DNA of 42,855 nt from Spirogloea muscicola (GCA_009602725.1 WELB01000003.1:1452116-1494970); one strand, 5' to 3'. Positions 20,368 through 33,349 are shown, counted from the first letter of the stretch. Notes: generated by a model not told the origin, from the sequence alone. A program made the numbers and translations.

Positions 20368-23300
20368 ATGGAGAAGATCTCCGTCTCCATCCGCGTCCGG
20401 CCGCTCAGCCGGCCGGAGCTGGCCAAGGGCAGCCCCTGGCGCGCCGAGGCCAACACCGTCGCCCTCTGCACTTCCGCCGGCGCGGTCGTCTCAGGCCACT
20501 CCTTCTCCTTCGGTACGAGGCTGTGCTTCTACAGGAGGCCCCTGCCGCTCCTCTTCTCCTTCTCAGCCATTGGGGCCCTCGTCCTGTTCATCGCTTCCGC
20601 TTCTAGCTTATAGACAGACTAATCCTAATGTTCTGCGTGACTCGCCCTACAGACAGCGTGTTCGAGCACGATGTCAAGACTCTTGACATCTACAAGAAGG
20701 ACACCAAGGACATCATAACATCGACTGTCTATGGCTTCAATGGTCCGTATGCGCGCCACTCGCCACGGGCTCCGGACCAGCTGCACTTCGTCTCATCTGT
20801 CGTAGCTATCAAGAGGCTGCTTCCTACAGCCTAGTCACGCAGACAGCCAGAAGCCAGCTGAGCCCCAGTTGCCTAGCATCTCTCAATGGCTGCCAAGGCT
20901 CCTTCAGCCTTGTCACATGAGGGCTGCTGTATATTGCCAGGTACTGTCTTTGCTTATGGCCAGACGAGCAGTGGGAAGACTTACACAATGCGTGGCACGC
21001 CTGAGGAGCCGGGCATCATTCCGCTGGCTGTGCACGACGTCTTCAGCCACATTCAAGAGGTGTGGCGAAAGGCGCCGGAGGGCAGCTCCTGTAGCTATGG
21101 ACTTTGACCAACAAAGCACGAGAATGCTGTCAGCCTGTGCATGCTTGTTCAGTACCTGGTCACAATGTTGGAGCAGCTCAGCCCGCCGTGCTCACTTGCG
21201 GCCGTCCAAGTTGAGCTACGCATGCTAGGCCACTGATGGCTGCTTCTCCCTGCTGCAAGGCTGCAGGCCACAACGCGCGAATTTCTGCTCCGCGTCTCAT
21301 ACATGGAGATCTACAATGAGGAGATCAATGACCTGTTGGCTCCCGAAAATCGCAAGCTACAAATTCACGAAAGCCTTGAGGTAGCCTTCATAGCCCCTAC
21401 TGGCCCAGCAGCTCGTGCAGCAGGATTTACTTGCTGTGGGTATCTGACATAGCATGGAGCTGACCCCAAAGGGGTGCTGCAGAGGGGTACTTTTGTAGCT
21501 GGCCTCCGTGAGGAGATTGTTGTGACGCCGGAGCAGGTCTTGGAGATACTGGAATCGGGGGAAGGTATGCTGGCCTAGTATCTCTGGCATGTCTTAGACC
21601 TCCCAGAATTGCTGGGGCCCATCCCTGCAACGTCATAAGGTTTCTGATTCCCAGTATCAGACTGCAAGTCCTGCTTTTCTCAGGTGGTCTAGTGACAACC
21701 CGATACAAAGCCTATCAGGACTCAGGCATACTTTGGAACAGATGGCTTCACGGCGGGCCACTCTTATTTGCTTGTGATTCTTGACCATTCTTGATTGTGT
21801 TGTCCAGCGCACAGGCATATTGGTGAGACCAACATGAATGTCTACAGCAGTCGTTCACACAGCATTTTCAGGATGGTAGTATTCCAGACCCAAACTTGAT
21901 GCTTCTTACCCCTACCTAGCGTTGTGATCCAATCCACTATTGAATGCCGTTGGAGGTAGGAATAGCCAGAGCAGAAGACTAGACGCTTCATTAGAAAGTT
22001 GTGAGGGTGTCTCAGTGCCAACTTGTTTGTGGGCTATAGGGAAGTGTGACTTGCTTGTGGCCTACAGGCAAGTGACTTGCTTGTGGGCTATAGGCAAGTG
22101 TGCTTGGGCTTGCTTCAGGTCATTGAAAGCAGGGACAAAAGCATGGATGATGTTGACAACACGCAGAAGGACAGGAGAGTTGACGCCGTGAGGGTCTCAA
22201 CGTTGGTAAGACATGCTGGTTGACTGTACATATTGCTGCACGCAGTGGTGCTCTCCCTTTCCTTCTGATGCTGCAGAATCTGGCTCACAATGTCATAGGC
22301 CATTGCTAACCTGGCCATCTTGCATGCAGAATCTGGTTGATCTTGCTGGATCCGAGCGAATTGCCAAGACGGGCGCTGAAGGTGCCCGTCTGAAAGAAGG
22401 CACTCACATCAACAAGAGCCTCATGACCTTAGGCACAGTCATAAACAAGCTGTCTGAAGGCACCGAGCGTAACGGGTGAGCTTTATCACTATAAGTCCTG
22501 ATGATGATTATCTGCAGGGTGGGTGACAAGAATTTCACAACCGGCCCTCTGAACTCATAGTAATACCCAGAAAACGTTTTGTTCACTTCACTCATGGCTT
22601 GTTGATCAGAACTAGAATTCTGATGTCTCGTCGCTGCCTTGCTGCTAGTTCACCGCTATTTCCTTGAATATGGCAGGGGCCATGTGCCATACAGGGATAG
22701 TAAATTGACCCGTATACTGCAATCTGCCTTGGGGGGCAATGCAAAGACGGCCATCATCTGCAACATAACACCTGCTGCAGTAAGGGACTGCTTCCTTGTA
22801 GCAGCCGATTCTACTGGTCTTTGCATTGCCAGCACAGAATGCTGGCAGGCAAGCAGTCTGAAGAGCGGAGCATTGGCAACATGATGGTTGCTCATGCCAG
22901 CGTGTAAGTGTGTGCCCGAAACAGATCCACGTGGATGAGACCCGGGGTACACTGTTATTTGCAAGCAGAGCCAAGACGATCACCAACTGCGCACAAGTCA
23001 ATGAGGTACACCCACTGCATGAGGAGTGCTTGACTCTGCTTGTACCACAGAAGTGAAAGCAGCCTGAGCTTGCCAAGTGTGCGATCAAGAGAAAGCATAT
23101 TTCATGCTCAAAATTGTTTGGCAAGGGCTAAGAGGCATGAAGGATGAGTTTGCAGGTGCTCACAGACGCAGCCTTGCTGAAGAGGCAGAAGCGCGAGATT
23201 GAGGAGTTGAGGCTGAAGTTGCAGGTACAAGAACAGACCATGCCAATGGTTTCGCAAAACCTTCTGTTAGAGAATGGGAGGAGAAGCTTACGGAAGCGTG

Positions 23301-26300
23301 CATCACCTCAATGGATGACACAGATCTTGCATGCCCTTTGTAGACAGGTACTTTGAAGACCACGTCCTTCAGCGGGAAAGATGCTCCAGATAGACTGCCA
23401 TTGTGCTTACATAACCCTCCCTGACTATGCAAGTGCGCCTGCGATGCAGGAGTCTCATTCCCCACATCTCGAAGAGGAAATCTTGCTACTCAGGAATGAG
23501 ATGCTCAAGGTTGGTCCACCAAGTGAAAAGTAGACCAAAAGTTGTGAACCTTGTCTCAAGCTGCGTCATGATCGTACTCTGACATAGATTGGGCAAGATG
23601 AATATAGCAAGATAATGCCACTGCAAGCTTTAGCGGGTGAGTCAGCAATCTCAGCATTCCTTCTGTGCCCTATCTTTGTCAGTTAGTATGGTACTACAAT
23701 TCATTGTCGCTACAATGTGCAGATTGAACTTGAGCGAGAGAGGATGGTAGTGGAGCTGCAGGAGGAAAGAGCAGCCCAAGCAGAGGCAGAGAGGCGCATC
23801 AGAGTGCAGGAGCAGAAGATCGAGAACCTTAGCACCATGGTAATCAACTCTGCTATTGACGACCGCAACGTGGACCGGTGGTCAAAGAAGGTAAGCACTA
23901 CCCATATGAAACAGTAATGACTTACATAAATCGATATACATTACGCACACAGTCGAGATATATCCGGGCTTTGCACTGACACAGAGTCTACTCTGTGGCT
24001 TTCAGGGCCATCGTCGTGAAACCTGGTGTCCTCCCCGCGGACAAACGGATGAACAATCTGGCCAGATGGTATGTAAGGGTCTCTGTACAATCCTAGTGGA
24101 GTCCATTGCTACTGTTGCCACTTTCCGTGAATGTGTGAGGTATTCGGATCTAGCGAGGTCACTCATCGTCAGCCAGCGCAGATGCAAACCTGCAACCTGA
24201 AGGAGCAAGTGAATTGTGCATTTTAGATGGAGAGAAGACCTGTCTTTGGCAAGGATTCGGGAGATGCTCAGGCCGACTTCCTCCGAAAGAGGACTTGCAG
24301 GGTTGCCCATCTACCGCCAACCTTTGAGAGTCTGGTCGAAGGGGACAAAGTCCCCACCTTGAAGGGCATCACCAGCCGGCTTTCAAGTCCAGGAATGGTG
24401 CCTTTGCTCAGCAGCAAGGGTGATGAGGTTCCGATTGCAACTCCAGCAGAGGCCCATGATCAAAGCAAGGCCCTGGCAGTCACGCCAAAAGGCAGTGGAA
24501 GGCCAGTAAAGATGCCTCTGTCAGACCAGGCAAGAAGACACACAAAGAGGCAGTCTTTAACTCCAGCTTATTCCTCGACCAGAGCACGTTGGCAGTTGGG
24601 AACAAAGGTAAGGAGGCGGCGAAGCATGAGCGAAGGAATGCATCTCCAAGCTGGCACCTTGGTGAGCTTACCCGTGCAAACCACTGCTTGCCCTGTATTT
24701 ACTCCCTGCTCCTACATGGTATGATGAGAGCTATGGCCAAAGCATGTGGTCCAAGTCTTGTGGTTAGAAGATTAGCACGACATTACCTGAGGACTTGAGC
24801 TCGCAGCTTTTTTTTGACACAAGGATGAACATTTTTGCACACCATGCGGCAGTAGGCTTGGTACCACAAGGTACCAGGTCTTATATCTGCCGTAGCTCTT
24901 CAATACGAACAGAGGAAGATGACGCTTTGGCTTTGTTACTTGTGCAACTCTTAAACTCTTATGCTTTCTCTGCCAAGGTGCAGACGCCTAAGAATGATAC
25001 TGCTACAAGGACTGGCACACGCAAGGAAAATGTACATCCTCAACTTGACCGCAGGACAAAGAGTCTTGGAGACTCAGCTCAGCTGATCAATCAACTTCAA
25101 GCCCAGGTACAATGGTCTTTGATAGCGTATGTTGCTGTTATTGTGATCAAAGTGCTTCAATCAACAAGCCCTTGCAGCTCCACGGAGTAATAACATGGGT
25201 GCTCTAGCATACATCCTGAAGGATCCTTCGCATATGCATGCCGCTATGTGCTGCTCTACAGGTGCGTAACCTTGAGACAGAAAAGGCGTGTATGGAACGG
25301 GAGCTTGAACACGTCACGGAGCTGGCTTCGAGCCAGCAGAAGTCAGCACAAGAGCATGTGGATGAGGTGAGAGCTCACCTTCAAGACAAGATGTGTTGGA
25401 TCTGTTCCTCCTCCAAAGGGCATGGCTCTTGAGCTCACACTATTGAGGTGTGCTAAGGTGTGCCAACATGATGCAGCTCCAAGTGGAGATGCTGGAGCTC
25501 AGAGAAGCTTTGGCCAAGTCCGAGGGACGATGCTTGGCTGCAATAGGAGAGGCATCATTGACTGAGGTTGGTACAAGTCATCACACATCCATTGCGCTTA
25601 GTCATGCAGAACTTCATGCTCACTTTTCCGCTCATCTGGCAGCCTGACATCGACTTTGCAATGCAATTACACAGTGCATGGCATCATTGCCGTTGGCAGG
25701 AGAGAAGATACTGATTGCACCTGTGGAAATGTCTGCAGGTGGCTGCAGAAATAGGTAACGTGGAGATGGGACATGCTGACCAGCTTGAAGAGCTGGCAGA
25801 CATTGAGCAGGAGCTTGTTGCCGAGCGGGCATACGGTGTGCAGATGAGGTATCTCATGGAACAAGAGATTGCCTTGCTCAAGGACAGCTTGCTTGACCTT
25901 TCAGAGGAGCTGCATTTGCTGGGGAAGACGAGGAAGGAAGAAGGAGAGCTGCGTGATAATGCCTGGCAGGAGATTGACCTTCTCAACGTGCAATTGAAGC
26001 ACTGGCCATCGTCTTCAGACCATCATTCAGCTCTCAAGGACGGGCTGACTAATACTTGCCGGAACACAGGGCCGTCTTTGGCAGAGCTTGAGGAACGACT
26101 GAGATGCTCAGAGGCTGACAGGGATAGGCTGGCCAAGCTGGCAGAGGGACTCGCTGCTCAATGGGAGAGTAGCGCAGGCAATGGCCTGGAGGCAGAGAAC
26201 CAGGTGGAGGCTCTGCAGACAGAGCTGGAGAGAATAGTCGACGAGAATGGAAGATTGAACAACGCCCTCTTTGAAGCGACTGCAGACTTAGATGAGCTGC

Positions 26301-29300
26301 ACAGCGACGTCAAGAAGCTCAAAGGTCTCCTCGCCGAGTCAGACCATGTGGTCAACATCAAGTCCACTGAGTCTGCAGACAGGCAGGTTGCCTTGCTCAA
26401 AGCAGAGGCACATACTGAGCAACTGACTGAGGAGCTGAAAGTGCTTGGGGAGGAGAAGGCTAAGCAAGAGGAGGAAAAGCGTGAGCTTGAATGTGCACTT
26501 ACAGGAACTATTGACAACCTTCGCAACGAGCTTGCGGAAGTGGAGCTGCAGCTTAGTACAACATGTCAGGAGCTGGATACTGCGATTGCTAAGCTTGTAA
26601 GACTGGCATTCTGTCTGACTTCGGTCAATGCCCTATGAGCTCTTGCCTGATTCTAAGCTGCCCTAGGCATCCTGGCATTTATGGTTTTCTGAACATCACG
26701 TTTGAAGGCTGTGCACAACTTTTCAGAATTGGTCTGACATTGTCTGCTGCTGCTAACTTTAAGCAGGAGCACGTGACACATGAAAAGGAGGAGGTTGAGG
26801 GGCAGATGCTTGCTGGAAAAGCCTTAACAGAGGAAATGGCTAGCAAGCTGGAGGTGAGTAGAGTATTGCCAGCAATCTTGTGTATACAAAATGCCATAAA
26901 ATCAAGCCCGCGCCACATACTTTCTCTGTGACCATGCTATCTCTCACAAGCTTCAAATTCACCTGCCATCTACTGTGCATGGCCAGGTGTGCCAACAGCA
27001 GCATTTTCATGAGGTGCAACTGCTAAGAGCAGAGCTTGGGGGGATGCGGAAGGAGGTGGCCACTGCCAAGGCACTGCCAGCAGGCTTGGAAAAGGAGCGG
27101 GACAGCCAAAGGAAGGAGCTGGAGAAGCTGAGAGGGAAACTGAAAGAAGTGGACTCAAAATTGAAGACAGCACTCCAAGACAAGAGCTGCTTGCAGGTAA
27201 GCAGTATGCAACCCACGTGTAAATGTGGACTGCCTGCAATCAAAGTTATTGTTGGAGGTGCAGCAAGATGATGATGGTGCCCAGTAACGCCTCATGACTG
27301 ATCCATTTATACTTGTATAGTACTTATGCTCCCCACCAGTGACTTGTCAGCCACTCTCCTATCCACAGTGCCTTCTGTGTCTTGACCACAGAAGCTTGTT
27401 ATGCTTCTTTGCCTTAACAGACTGAGAAAGCCAACATAGAAAGGGAGGTGAAGGTGCTCAGGGGCCAAAGTTCGCTGCTGCAGCGCGACATTGACCGCAG
27501 AGAGAGCACGGTTGACAAGCGGCGTGAGAGCATGGCCCAGGGCCTGAACAAAGCCAAATCTCAGCTCTCCTCCATTGAGCAGGCACTGCAGTACAAGTGC
27601 ACGGAGCTTGAGAAGACATGCTTTGACCTTCAGATGCTTCAGGTCAGACGTCACTCTTAGTTGTTACTTGCTGTCACATGCTGCTGTCACATGCTACTGA
27701 CCAACAGAGGCATCTGATCCTGTGGGCTTTTCTAACTTGATGCACAGCAGATATCTCACTGCGTCTGTCCATGTCCAGGAGGCCAACAAAGGCCTCGAGG
27801 CTTCCAACTTGGAGCTGGAAGCCGCCAGGATTGACGCTGAGAGCAAGCTGCAGATAGCAGAGAGCAACCTCAGCACACTGCGGGAGGAGATTGGCAACTT
27901 AACACTGCAGCTGGAAAAGTCCACCCGACTTCAGCAAGAGGCTGAGCAAGGCTTTGCAGCTGTTGAGAAGGACTTGCAGGAGGCTCGGCAAGAGTGTGTA
28001 CTGCTGGTGAAGCTCATACTCTACACCAGAAAGACAGAAGAGCAGTCAAACTCCGCCTGTCAAGCTGCAGCGTGGTGTTTGTTCAGTAGTAGCACCACTA
28101 AATCAGGAGTATTTGTATGCATGTCATGCACAGGCCAGTATGCTGCAAAAGTGCGAGAAGAGATTTTCTGAGGCTGAGAGCAGAATACTGGAGCTTGAAG
28201 TGGTTGAAAAGGAAATGAAGCAGGTATGGCTCTTCCAGCATCTGGTGCAGAGCTGCCTCTGTAGCATGTGAAATTGCTGCTGGAGAGTCACTACCCATAT
28301 TGCACAGCTTGACCCTCTCACTTCATTGATTGTCCTCGCATACTTTATATTTAGGTGACCGAAGAACTCACGGAGGCACACTTTAAGTTCGAGGAGGACA
28401 AGGCACAAATGACCTCAAGAGAGCAGGAGCTTGGCAGTGAGCTCGAGCTTGTGAAAAGCGAAGCGATTGCCGCGACTGCAGAGTGCTCCAAGCTGAAGGA
28501 GCAGTTGAGACATGCTGATGTGAGGACTACTGAGGTTGGTACCGTCCTTCTGTTGTCGACCCAGCAGCATGCGTGATTAATGGAAGGCACAGGGAGGGGC
28601 AGCTGATGACATCTCTTTATGGTTTGTGGTCAGGTGACTGTACTGTATGAGCAAGTAAAGCAGGAGAGTGAGGAGCTTCAAAGGGTAATCACAAAAGAAC
28701 GTGAGCATAACACAATGGAGAGCCAAAAGATGGCAGAAGCATATGAGCAGCAGGTATTGGAGTCAACGGAAGTGCATACACTTCATCTTTATTGTCACTG
28801 GAAGAGGATGCCATGTATATTGTAGACCGATCAATCTATGTCCTTGCAAAAGTAACGACTTGCTTGTGTGCTTCATCGCCCTGCAGAAGGAGAAACTTGT
28901 GTCTGAGCTTGAGACGATGCAAACAAACGCAAAGGAGCTTGCCAAGCAGCAAGCTATATCTAGTCAGTTGGCCGAGGAAGCAATTCAAGCGAGGCAAGTA
29001 GCCACTCTCAGATGTTCTCACAGAGCAGAGACATACACTTACAGCAATGACAGTAACAGCAACATAAGCTAGCTAATCTGCCAAAGCTATATGTGACATT
29101 TGTGTGTGCTTTGCATCTGCAGTAAGGAAAAGGAGGAGTTGCTCCTTAGAAGGGAGGAGCACTTGAGTCTGATGCTGCAGCAGAGCATGGCCCAGCTCGC
29201 AGTGCTGCAAAGTGCTGACCTGGAGAAAGAGGCAAAACTAGCAAAGCTCCTGGCAGAGTGCAAGAGGCTGGAGGAGTCAGTTGACAATCTCAATAAGCAG

Positions 29301-30876
29301 GCAGAGCTGCTGCAATCCCAGTACCAAGGGGCTGTGCATGATGTCCGCAAGCAGACCAGCATCATCAAGCAGGCAGAGGAGGCAGCCGCCAGCGCCGAGC
29401 GGATCTTCCTGGAGGAGCTAGAGACGGCCAGGTCGCAGGTTGGTAAGGCAGAGCGACAACTTCAGGACGCTAAGCTGGAGGCAGCACGGATGAGAGACGC
29501 CATGGACATATCGCAGGCTGTCAAACGTAAGTATTTTGTGCTCCTCACTCTGAGCCAGTTCTTTTGTGTTGAACCGCAATTTCGACATTCTTATTGCTAA
29601 TGAACATGATGACAACAATCTGGCAGATGTCTGACACCCTTTGTGCCTGTCCTGCCCTCAGAGTCAGAGCAAGCATCAAGAGCAGAAGTTGTTGCAACCA
29701 AGGATACACTTAGGCAGGCGCAGAGGCGCCTGCAGGAAGCTGATGCCCAGATCGACGAGCTTAAGAAGGTTGCTGGTGAAGCCAATGCGGAGGTCAACAA
29801 GCTGAGGCAGAAGTTGCGGGAGGTGGAATCTCAGGAGCAGATGCTGAGGTCTGCCAGGACGGGCCTCGACACCCCAGGCCGGCGACGGCTCATTTCCCAG
29901 TCGGAGGCACAGGTCTGAGCACCAGCTACTGAGCTGCAGAAAGCCTGACCACCCATCATACGACTGCCTGGACATCATATGAGACAGTGGAGCACACCTC
30001 CTGCGTTTGACGCACTCGTCGGCATACCTACCAGCGACTGAATTTGTGAATATGGGTTGTTCGCCGGCAGGCAAAGAAGAACCGCATCTTGGAAGAGCGC
30101 TTGGCGGAAGCAGGCCTGCAACTCGAGGAGCAGGGCGATGTCAATGATCGGCTGAGGTGGGCTTCCTGCAGAGCTCGAAGCCTGGGTCTCCTCTTGCTAG
30201 TCCGCAGCTCGTTAGCTCGGGGAGCTGACTTCTGAGATCTTCCATTTGCAGGAAAGAGCTGGACGCCAATGAAAGCCGGCACAAGGAACTGGCAATCGAG
30301 CTGACAGAGAGGAACCGCATGCTGCTGCTCCGCTTGCGGAAGGCGGAGGAAGGCCTGCTGTACATGAGGGTCTGTTGCCAATCCTCTACTTGCTCTTCTT
30401 GTGTTGAGGCCTGTCCAGTCTAGTCCTGCAGCAGCCAGACCATGATCTCACATGCTGGCTGGAGGCATTGCTCTGCATGAGCAGGACCGAGGAGCAAGGC
30501 GGCTCGAGAAACTCCACCTTGAGGAGCAGCTGGCAGCTGGAGCGGCGGAGCTTGCTGAGTCTCATGGCCAGCGAAGAAGAGCGGTGGCTGAACTTGAGGC
30601 CCTGCAGCTGCAAGTAAGTAATGATAGCAGCTCCATTTGAAGCTCCTCATCACTCTCTCATGCCTGGAACTGTGTTCATAGCCTGGCAGCAGTATGCTTG
30701 TTTTGGCTGAAGGGGGTCTTATTGTGAGAAGCGGTCCCGCTTCAGTGGCTGACAAGCAGGCCTTCCCAGGTAGGAACGCTGGAGGCGAGCTTCAAGGTCC
30801 AACAAGGCCCATCAAGGTGATGGGCAGACGCCGCCTGCTACCTGCAGGATGGCCGTCTGTGTACTCCTCCCCTTAA
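20368..30876 (+). CDS. Kinesin-7 (CENP-E / KIN-7O-like) motor with very long coiled-coil tail
   Basis: A plus-end-directed kinesin of the CENP-E family, expected in chromosome congression or cytokinesis. The motor exons join in phase: 20368-20512 ([18 protein letters not shown]), 20653-20742 ([19 protein letters not shown]), 20941-21059 (P-loop [13 protein letters not shown]), 21267-21380 ([20 protein letters not shown]), 21483-21564, 21808-21875 (switch [14 protein letters not shown]), 22119-22205, 22330-22475 (switch [22 protein letters not shown]), 22677-22789 ([19 protein letters not shown]), 22925-23005 ([18 protein letters not shown]). The neck [20 protein letters not shown] begins at 23156. 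Then [15 protein letters not shown] (about 23.47 kb), [19 protein letters not shown] (about 23.72 kb) and RRETWCPP follow the plant KIN-7N/7O order. From about 25 kb to 30.6 kb nearly every exon is heptad-rich Glu/Lys/Leu coiled coil. The last exons and the stop at about 30876 ([16 protein letters not shown]) are uncertain. Confidence 0.95.
22021..22102 (+). repeat. Three tandem 26-28 base units inside a kinesin intron
   Basis: Units start at 22021, 22049 and 22075; each reads approximately 'acttgcttgtgggctatagg' then 'caagtg', with small differences. The array ends 16 bases before the acceptor of the exon at 22119. Each unit contains 'ctatag' or 'ctacag', so the repeat multiplies AG acceptor-like sites. 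Confidence 0.8.
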
Positions 30877-32017
30877 GCCAGGCGACCTTTCATATAGCAT
30901 AGCAGTGCACACCACTACTTGCATGCTGGGAGCATGCAGGAGCTGCTGCAGTTCTTCCCTGTGCTTGGCAGCAATTATCACAGCTGGCTTCTACAAGCGT
31001 CGAAGACTCAGTAGCAACAATCACTCCGCTCTACATTCTGAGTGTGGCCAGCTCTCTTAAAGGGTTTGCACCAGTCCCACAATGAGCGGCAGGCCAAGGC
31101 AAAACCGATGGCGGCCGACAGGTTGCTCTGGCAAAGGTTCTGCCATCAAATAGGCAGCATAGCTAGATGGTAATCCCCAGCTGGTATCTATAGTCTGGGC
31201 CAGAGCTTGCATTAGGACTACGCCCTCAACGGGCGGCTCAAGGGTGGCACATTGGCATTTTGCCCCAAGACCTTACCTGCAGAGGCACTGCTAAGCAGAA
31301 AGGCGTGCTGGAAAGGCATTTCTAAAATCGCCTGCTGGGAGCTTTCTTACTGATTCAGCATCCTGCACGGAGACATGTATTCTACAAGTAGGTATCCTGA
31401 TAGCCTGAGCCAATGTATGGCTCTGTAGCCATCTGCAAGACTTCATGATTCAGGCAATCTGCAAACTTCGTGACAGAAACCAACTTTCACCGCTCTATAG
31501 CACCAGGCAGTATCACTTTCCGCACGAGGTCCGCTCCATCATGAGCAGAAGCTTTGTTTGTTCATGGCAACTACTTACTGCTTGAAGGGCTACTGCAATT
31601 TGCTATTTGGACATTGATAGTTCAGGGTGGCCGCACATTTGGAAATGCTGACACAGTCACATGGGGAATGGCCTAAAGGTGGGCTTAATGGGCGGGGCTG
31701 CCCCAAAGATACCCTGTTAGGCTCCAGTTGCTCCATGTGGGCTCTTGCAAAGCTGCCCCACAACAAAAGCCAGCGCAGCAAAACTGCTTGGCGAGAGTTG
31801 CGAAGGAGCCATCTCTGGTGGTGCCGGCAGCCTATTCATGCGGCTTAGCTGCATCTGGAACGCTTATTACAGCAGCTAGTGCTGTTGTAAGCGAAAACGA
31901 AACATTTGCCAGCCGCTGGCCTTTTACAGTCATGGGCGCTGCACAGCTGTCACTGGAGGCGCAGAGGCTGCCAGGGACTGAGTAGGATGCAGGAGCACAG
32001 GCGGCAGCAGCGAGACG
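30877..32017. other. Intergenic region between convergent kinesin and VPS55 genes
   Basis: About 1.1 kb without a supported gene. It should contain both 3' UTRs. A few short ORFs exist (for instance around 31630-31850 and 31730-31985) but they have no family character and lie in normal-composition DNA. No RNA gene or shared repeat was recognised. A further 3' exon of the kinesin in the first few hundred bases cannot be excluded. Confidence 0.45.
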
Positions 32018-32927
32018 TCAGGACCATTCGTCCTCGGCAGAAGCTCGCTGGAAGAGGAGGATGGTGACGACGAGCACAGCAAAGGCGAGGAGCTCGATCC
32101 ACATGGCGCCCGCAGCGATAAGGCCGGCATGGCGCAGGATTGCGGGGATGGCGATGCTCCCCACCGATGAGAAGCCCGTCAGGAACTTGGCCGCGTCCTC
32201 CCAGCTGTGGACGCTGACAGCAAAGTTGAGCAAGTAGGCAGGGACTGCAACTTGCAGCTAGCGGAAGAGTAAGAAGAGAGACGGTGTGTGGGGCGTCGCG
32301 GGTGTGCCAACTCACTCGCTTCCGTCACCAGCCATGGTGATGAAGTCGGTGGAGGAGCCAGTGCCGAAGAAGAGACACGGCATGGGTAGCAGGATGTACA
32401 TGAGCCCTGCGAGCCCCACGCCGCCGGTGCTTTTGAGGAGGGAGTCCAGACAAGCGCACGAGCACAGGCTGAAGCTCCAGTACAGGGAGGGAATGACCAT
32501 AGAAAAGTTGGCCTCAGATCTGAGCTTGCGGTCTACATTAAATTCCCAAAGCCAGGGGCTTTTGTTAATCAGCTTCCAGTGAGTGGGACAGTCGCCACCT
32601 GTGAGCATGGGCCACCAGTTGTTGTACAGCGCACAGCCCTGGGAGACGCCGCCGCAGCCGCTGCCGCAGTCAATAGCAATTGGGGCAGTGGCGGAGTCCA
32701 AGGGCGGCAGGGGTACAATGCCCCGTGCCGCAAAAGCCATGAGGAAGTAAATGAGAGAGTGGGAGATTCGGGGGCCGGCGACGTGGGATTTTTGAGAGCA
32801 CCAGGATTTGGAGCAGGATGCCGACCGAGAAGAGGAAAGCCAGGCCTGCGAGTCTGCGGACGCCACCGCCAGAAAGCCGAGCATTGGCGGCGGCGTCCCT
32901 TTGACGTCTCTTCTTTCTCCACCGCAT
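32018..32927 (-). CDS. VPS55: VPS55 (LEPROT/OB-RGRP family) endosomal sorting membrane protein
   Basis: VPS55 works with VPS68 in late-endosome-to-vacuole trafficking. Four exons join in phase: 32927-32802, 32638-32599, 32406-32316 and 32213-32018, giving 150 residues, slightly longer than usual because of a basic N-terminus (MRWRKKRRQRDAAANARLSG). Family signatures follow: LAGLAFLFSVGILLQIL, CALYNNWWPMLT, LMYILLPMPCLFFG, then AAKFLTGFSSVGSIAIPAIL, RHAGLIAAGAMWIELLAF and an acidic end (ASAEDEWS). The hydrophobic blocks predict four membrane segments. Exon 2 is only 40 bases. The start is the only ATG in frame before the exon's 5' border and sits about 10 bases downstream of a telomere-like repeat. 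Confidence 0.96.
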
Positions 32928-32936
32928 TGCAGGAAA

Positions 32937-32961
32937 TTAGGGTTTAGGGTTTAGGGTTTGG
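32937..32961 (-). promoter_or_regulatory. Telo-box / short interstitial telomere repeat at the VPS55 start
   Basis: The plus strand reads TTAGGG, TTTAGGG, TTTAGGG, TTTGGGG; on the VPS55 sense strand this is AAACCCTAAACCCTAA. It lies 10 bases upstream of the ATG, in the presumed 5' UTR. AAACCCTA telo-boxes are known promoter and 5'-leader elements in plants. Here regulatory use is inferred from position. Confidence 0.7.
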
Positions 32962-32983
32962 GGTCTAGGGGAGACGAGAGCAG

Positions 32984-32984
<1 letters not shown>

Positions 32985-33013
<29 letters not shown>
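32985..33013. repeat. Uninterrupted 29-base G tract
   Basis: A homopolymer of 29 G on the plus strand about 60 bases upstream of the VPS55 start. It is able to form G-quadruplexes and the length is probably unreliable in sequencing. With the adjacent telomere-like repeat it makes an unusually G-rich leader/promoter. Confidence 0.85.
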
Positions 33014-33015
<2 letters not shown>

Positions 33016-33349
33016 AGCGACGGCCGACGCAGCCGCACGCCCAGCCGCCAATCGTTAGCGAAGGGGGGGCCCCACCAAGCGGCTCGAAGCGGCCGGTCTC
33101 TGGCACCATGTGCCCAAGCGTGCCGGCCCAGCCGCTAAGCGGCTCAGGCGGGGGGAGCCACCGTCCAGACTGTGCGTGAACCGGGACCCGCGCAAGCGGT
33201 CATGCAATGTGGTGCCACGCTGCTCGGGCGCGCTCGGACCTGCTCAGTGACCGCCAAGTGTCAGGTGGTCGGCTTCACCTGCCAATCAGAGAAGAAGCAC
33301 GCGGTGCGCATGGCGTGGTGGAAGAAGGAAAGTAGCTATCCCAAAGGAA
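33014..33349. other. GC-rich region upstream of VPS55, no gene seen
   Basis: Probably upstream promoter DNA. It contains repeated 'aagcggc' words (33078-33140) but no ORF with family character. Confidence 0.4.

Noticed and set aside
19425-20606. ORFs that run across the N block
   Set aside because: They are artefacts of translating uncalled bases. The true coding starts on either side are supported by family motifs at 19651 and 20368.
31590-31985. Short ORFs between kinesin and VPS55 as genes
   Set aside because: They have no conserved motifs, no convincing splice context and overlapping frames on both strands.
32937-32961. Chromosome end (true telomere)
   Set aside because: Only about three units are present and coding genes lie on both sides, so it is an interstitial or telo-box sequence.
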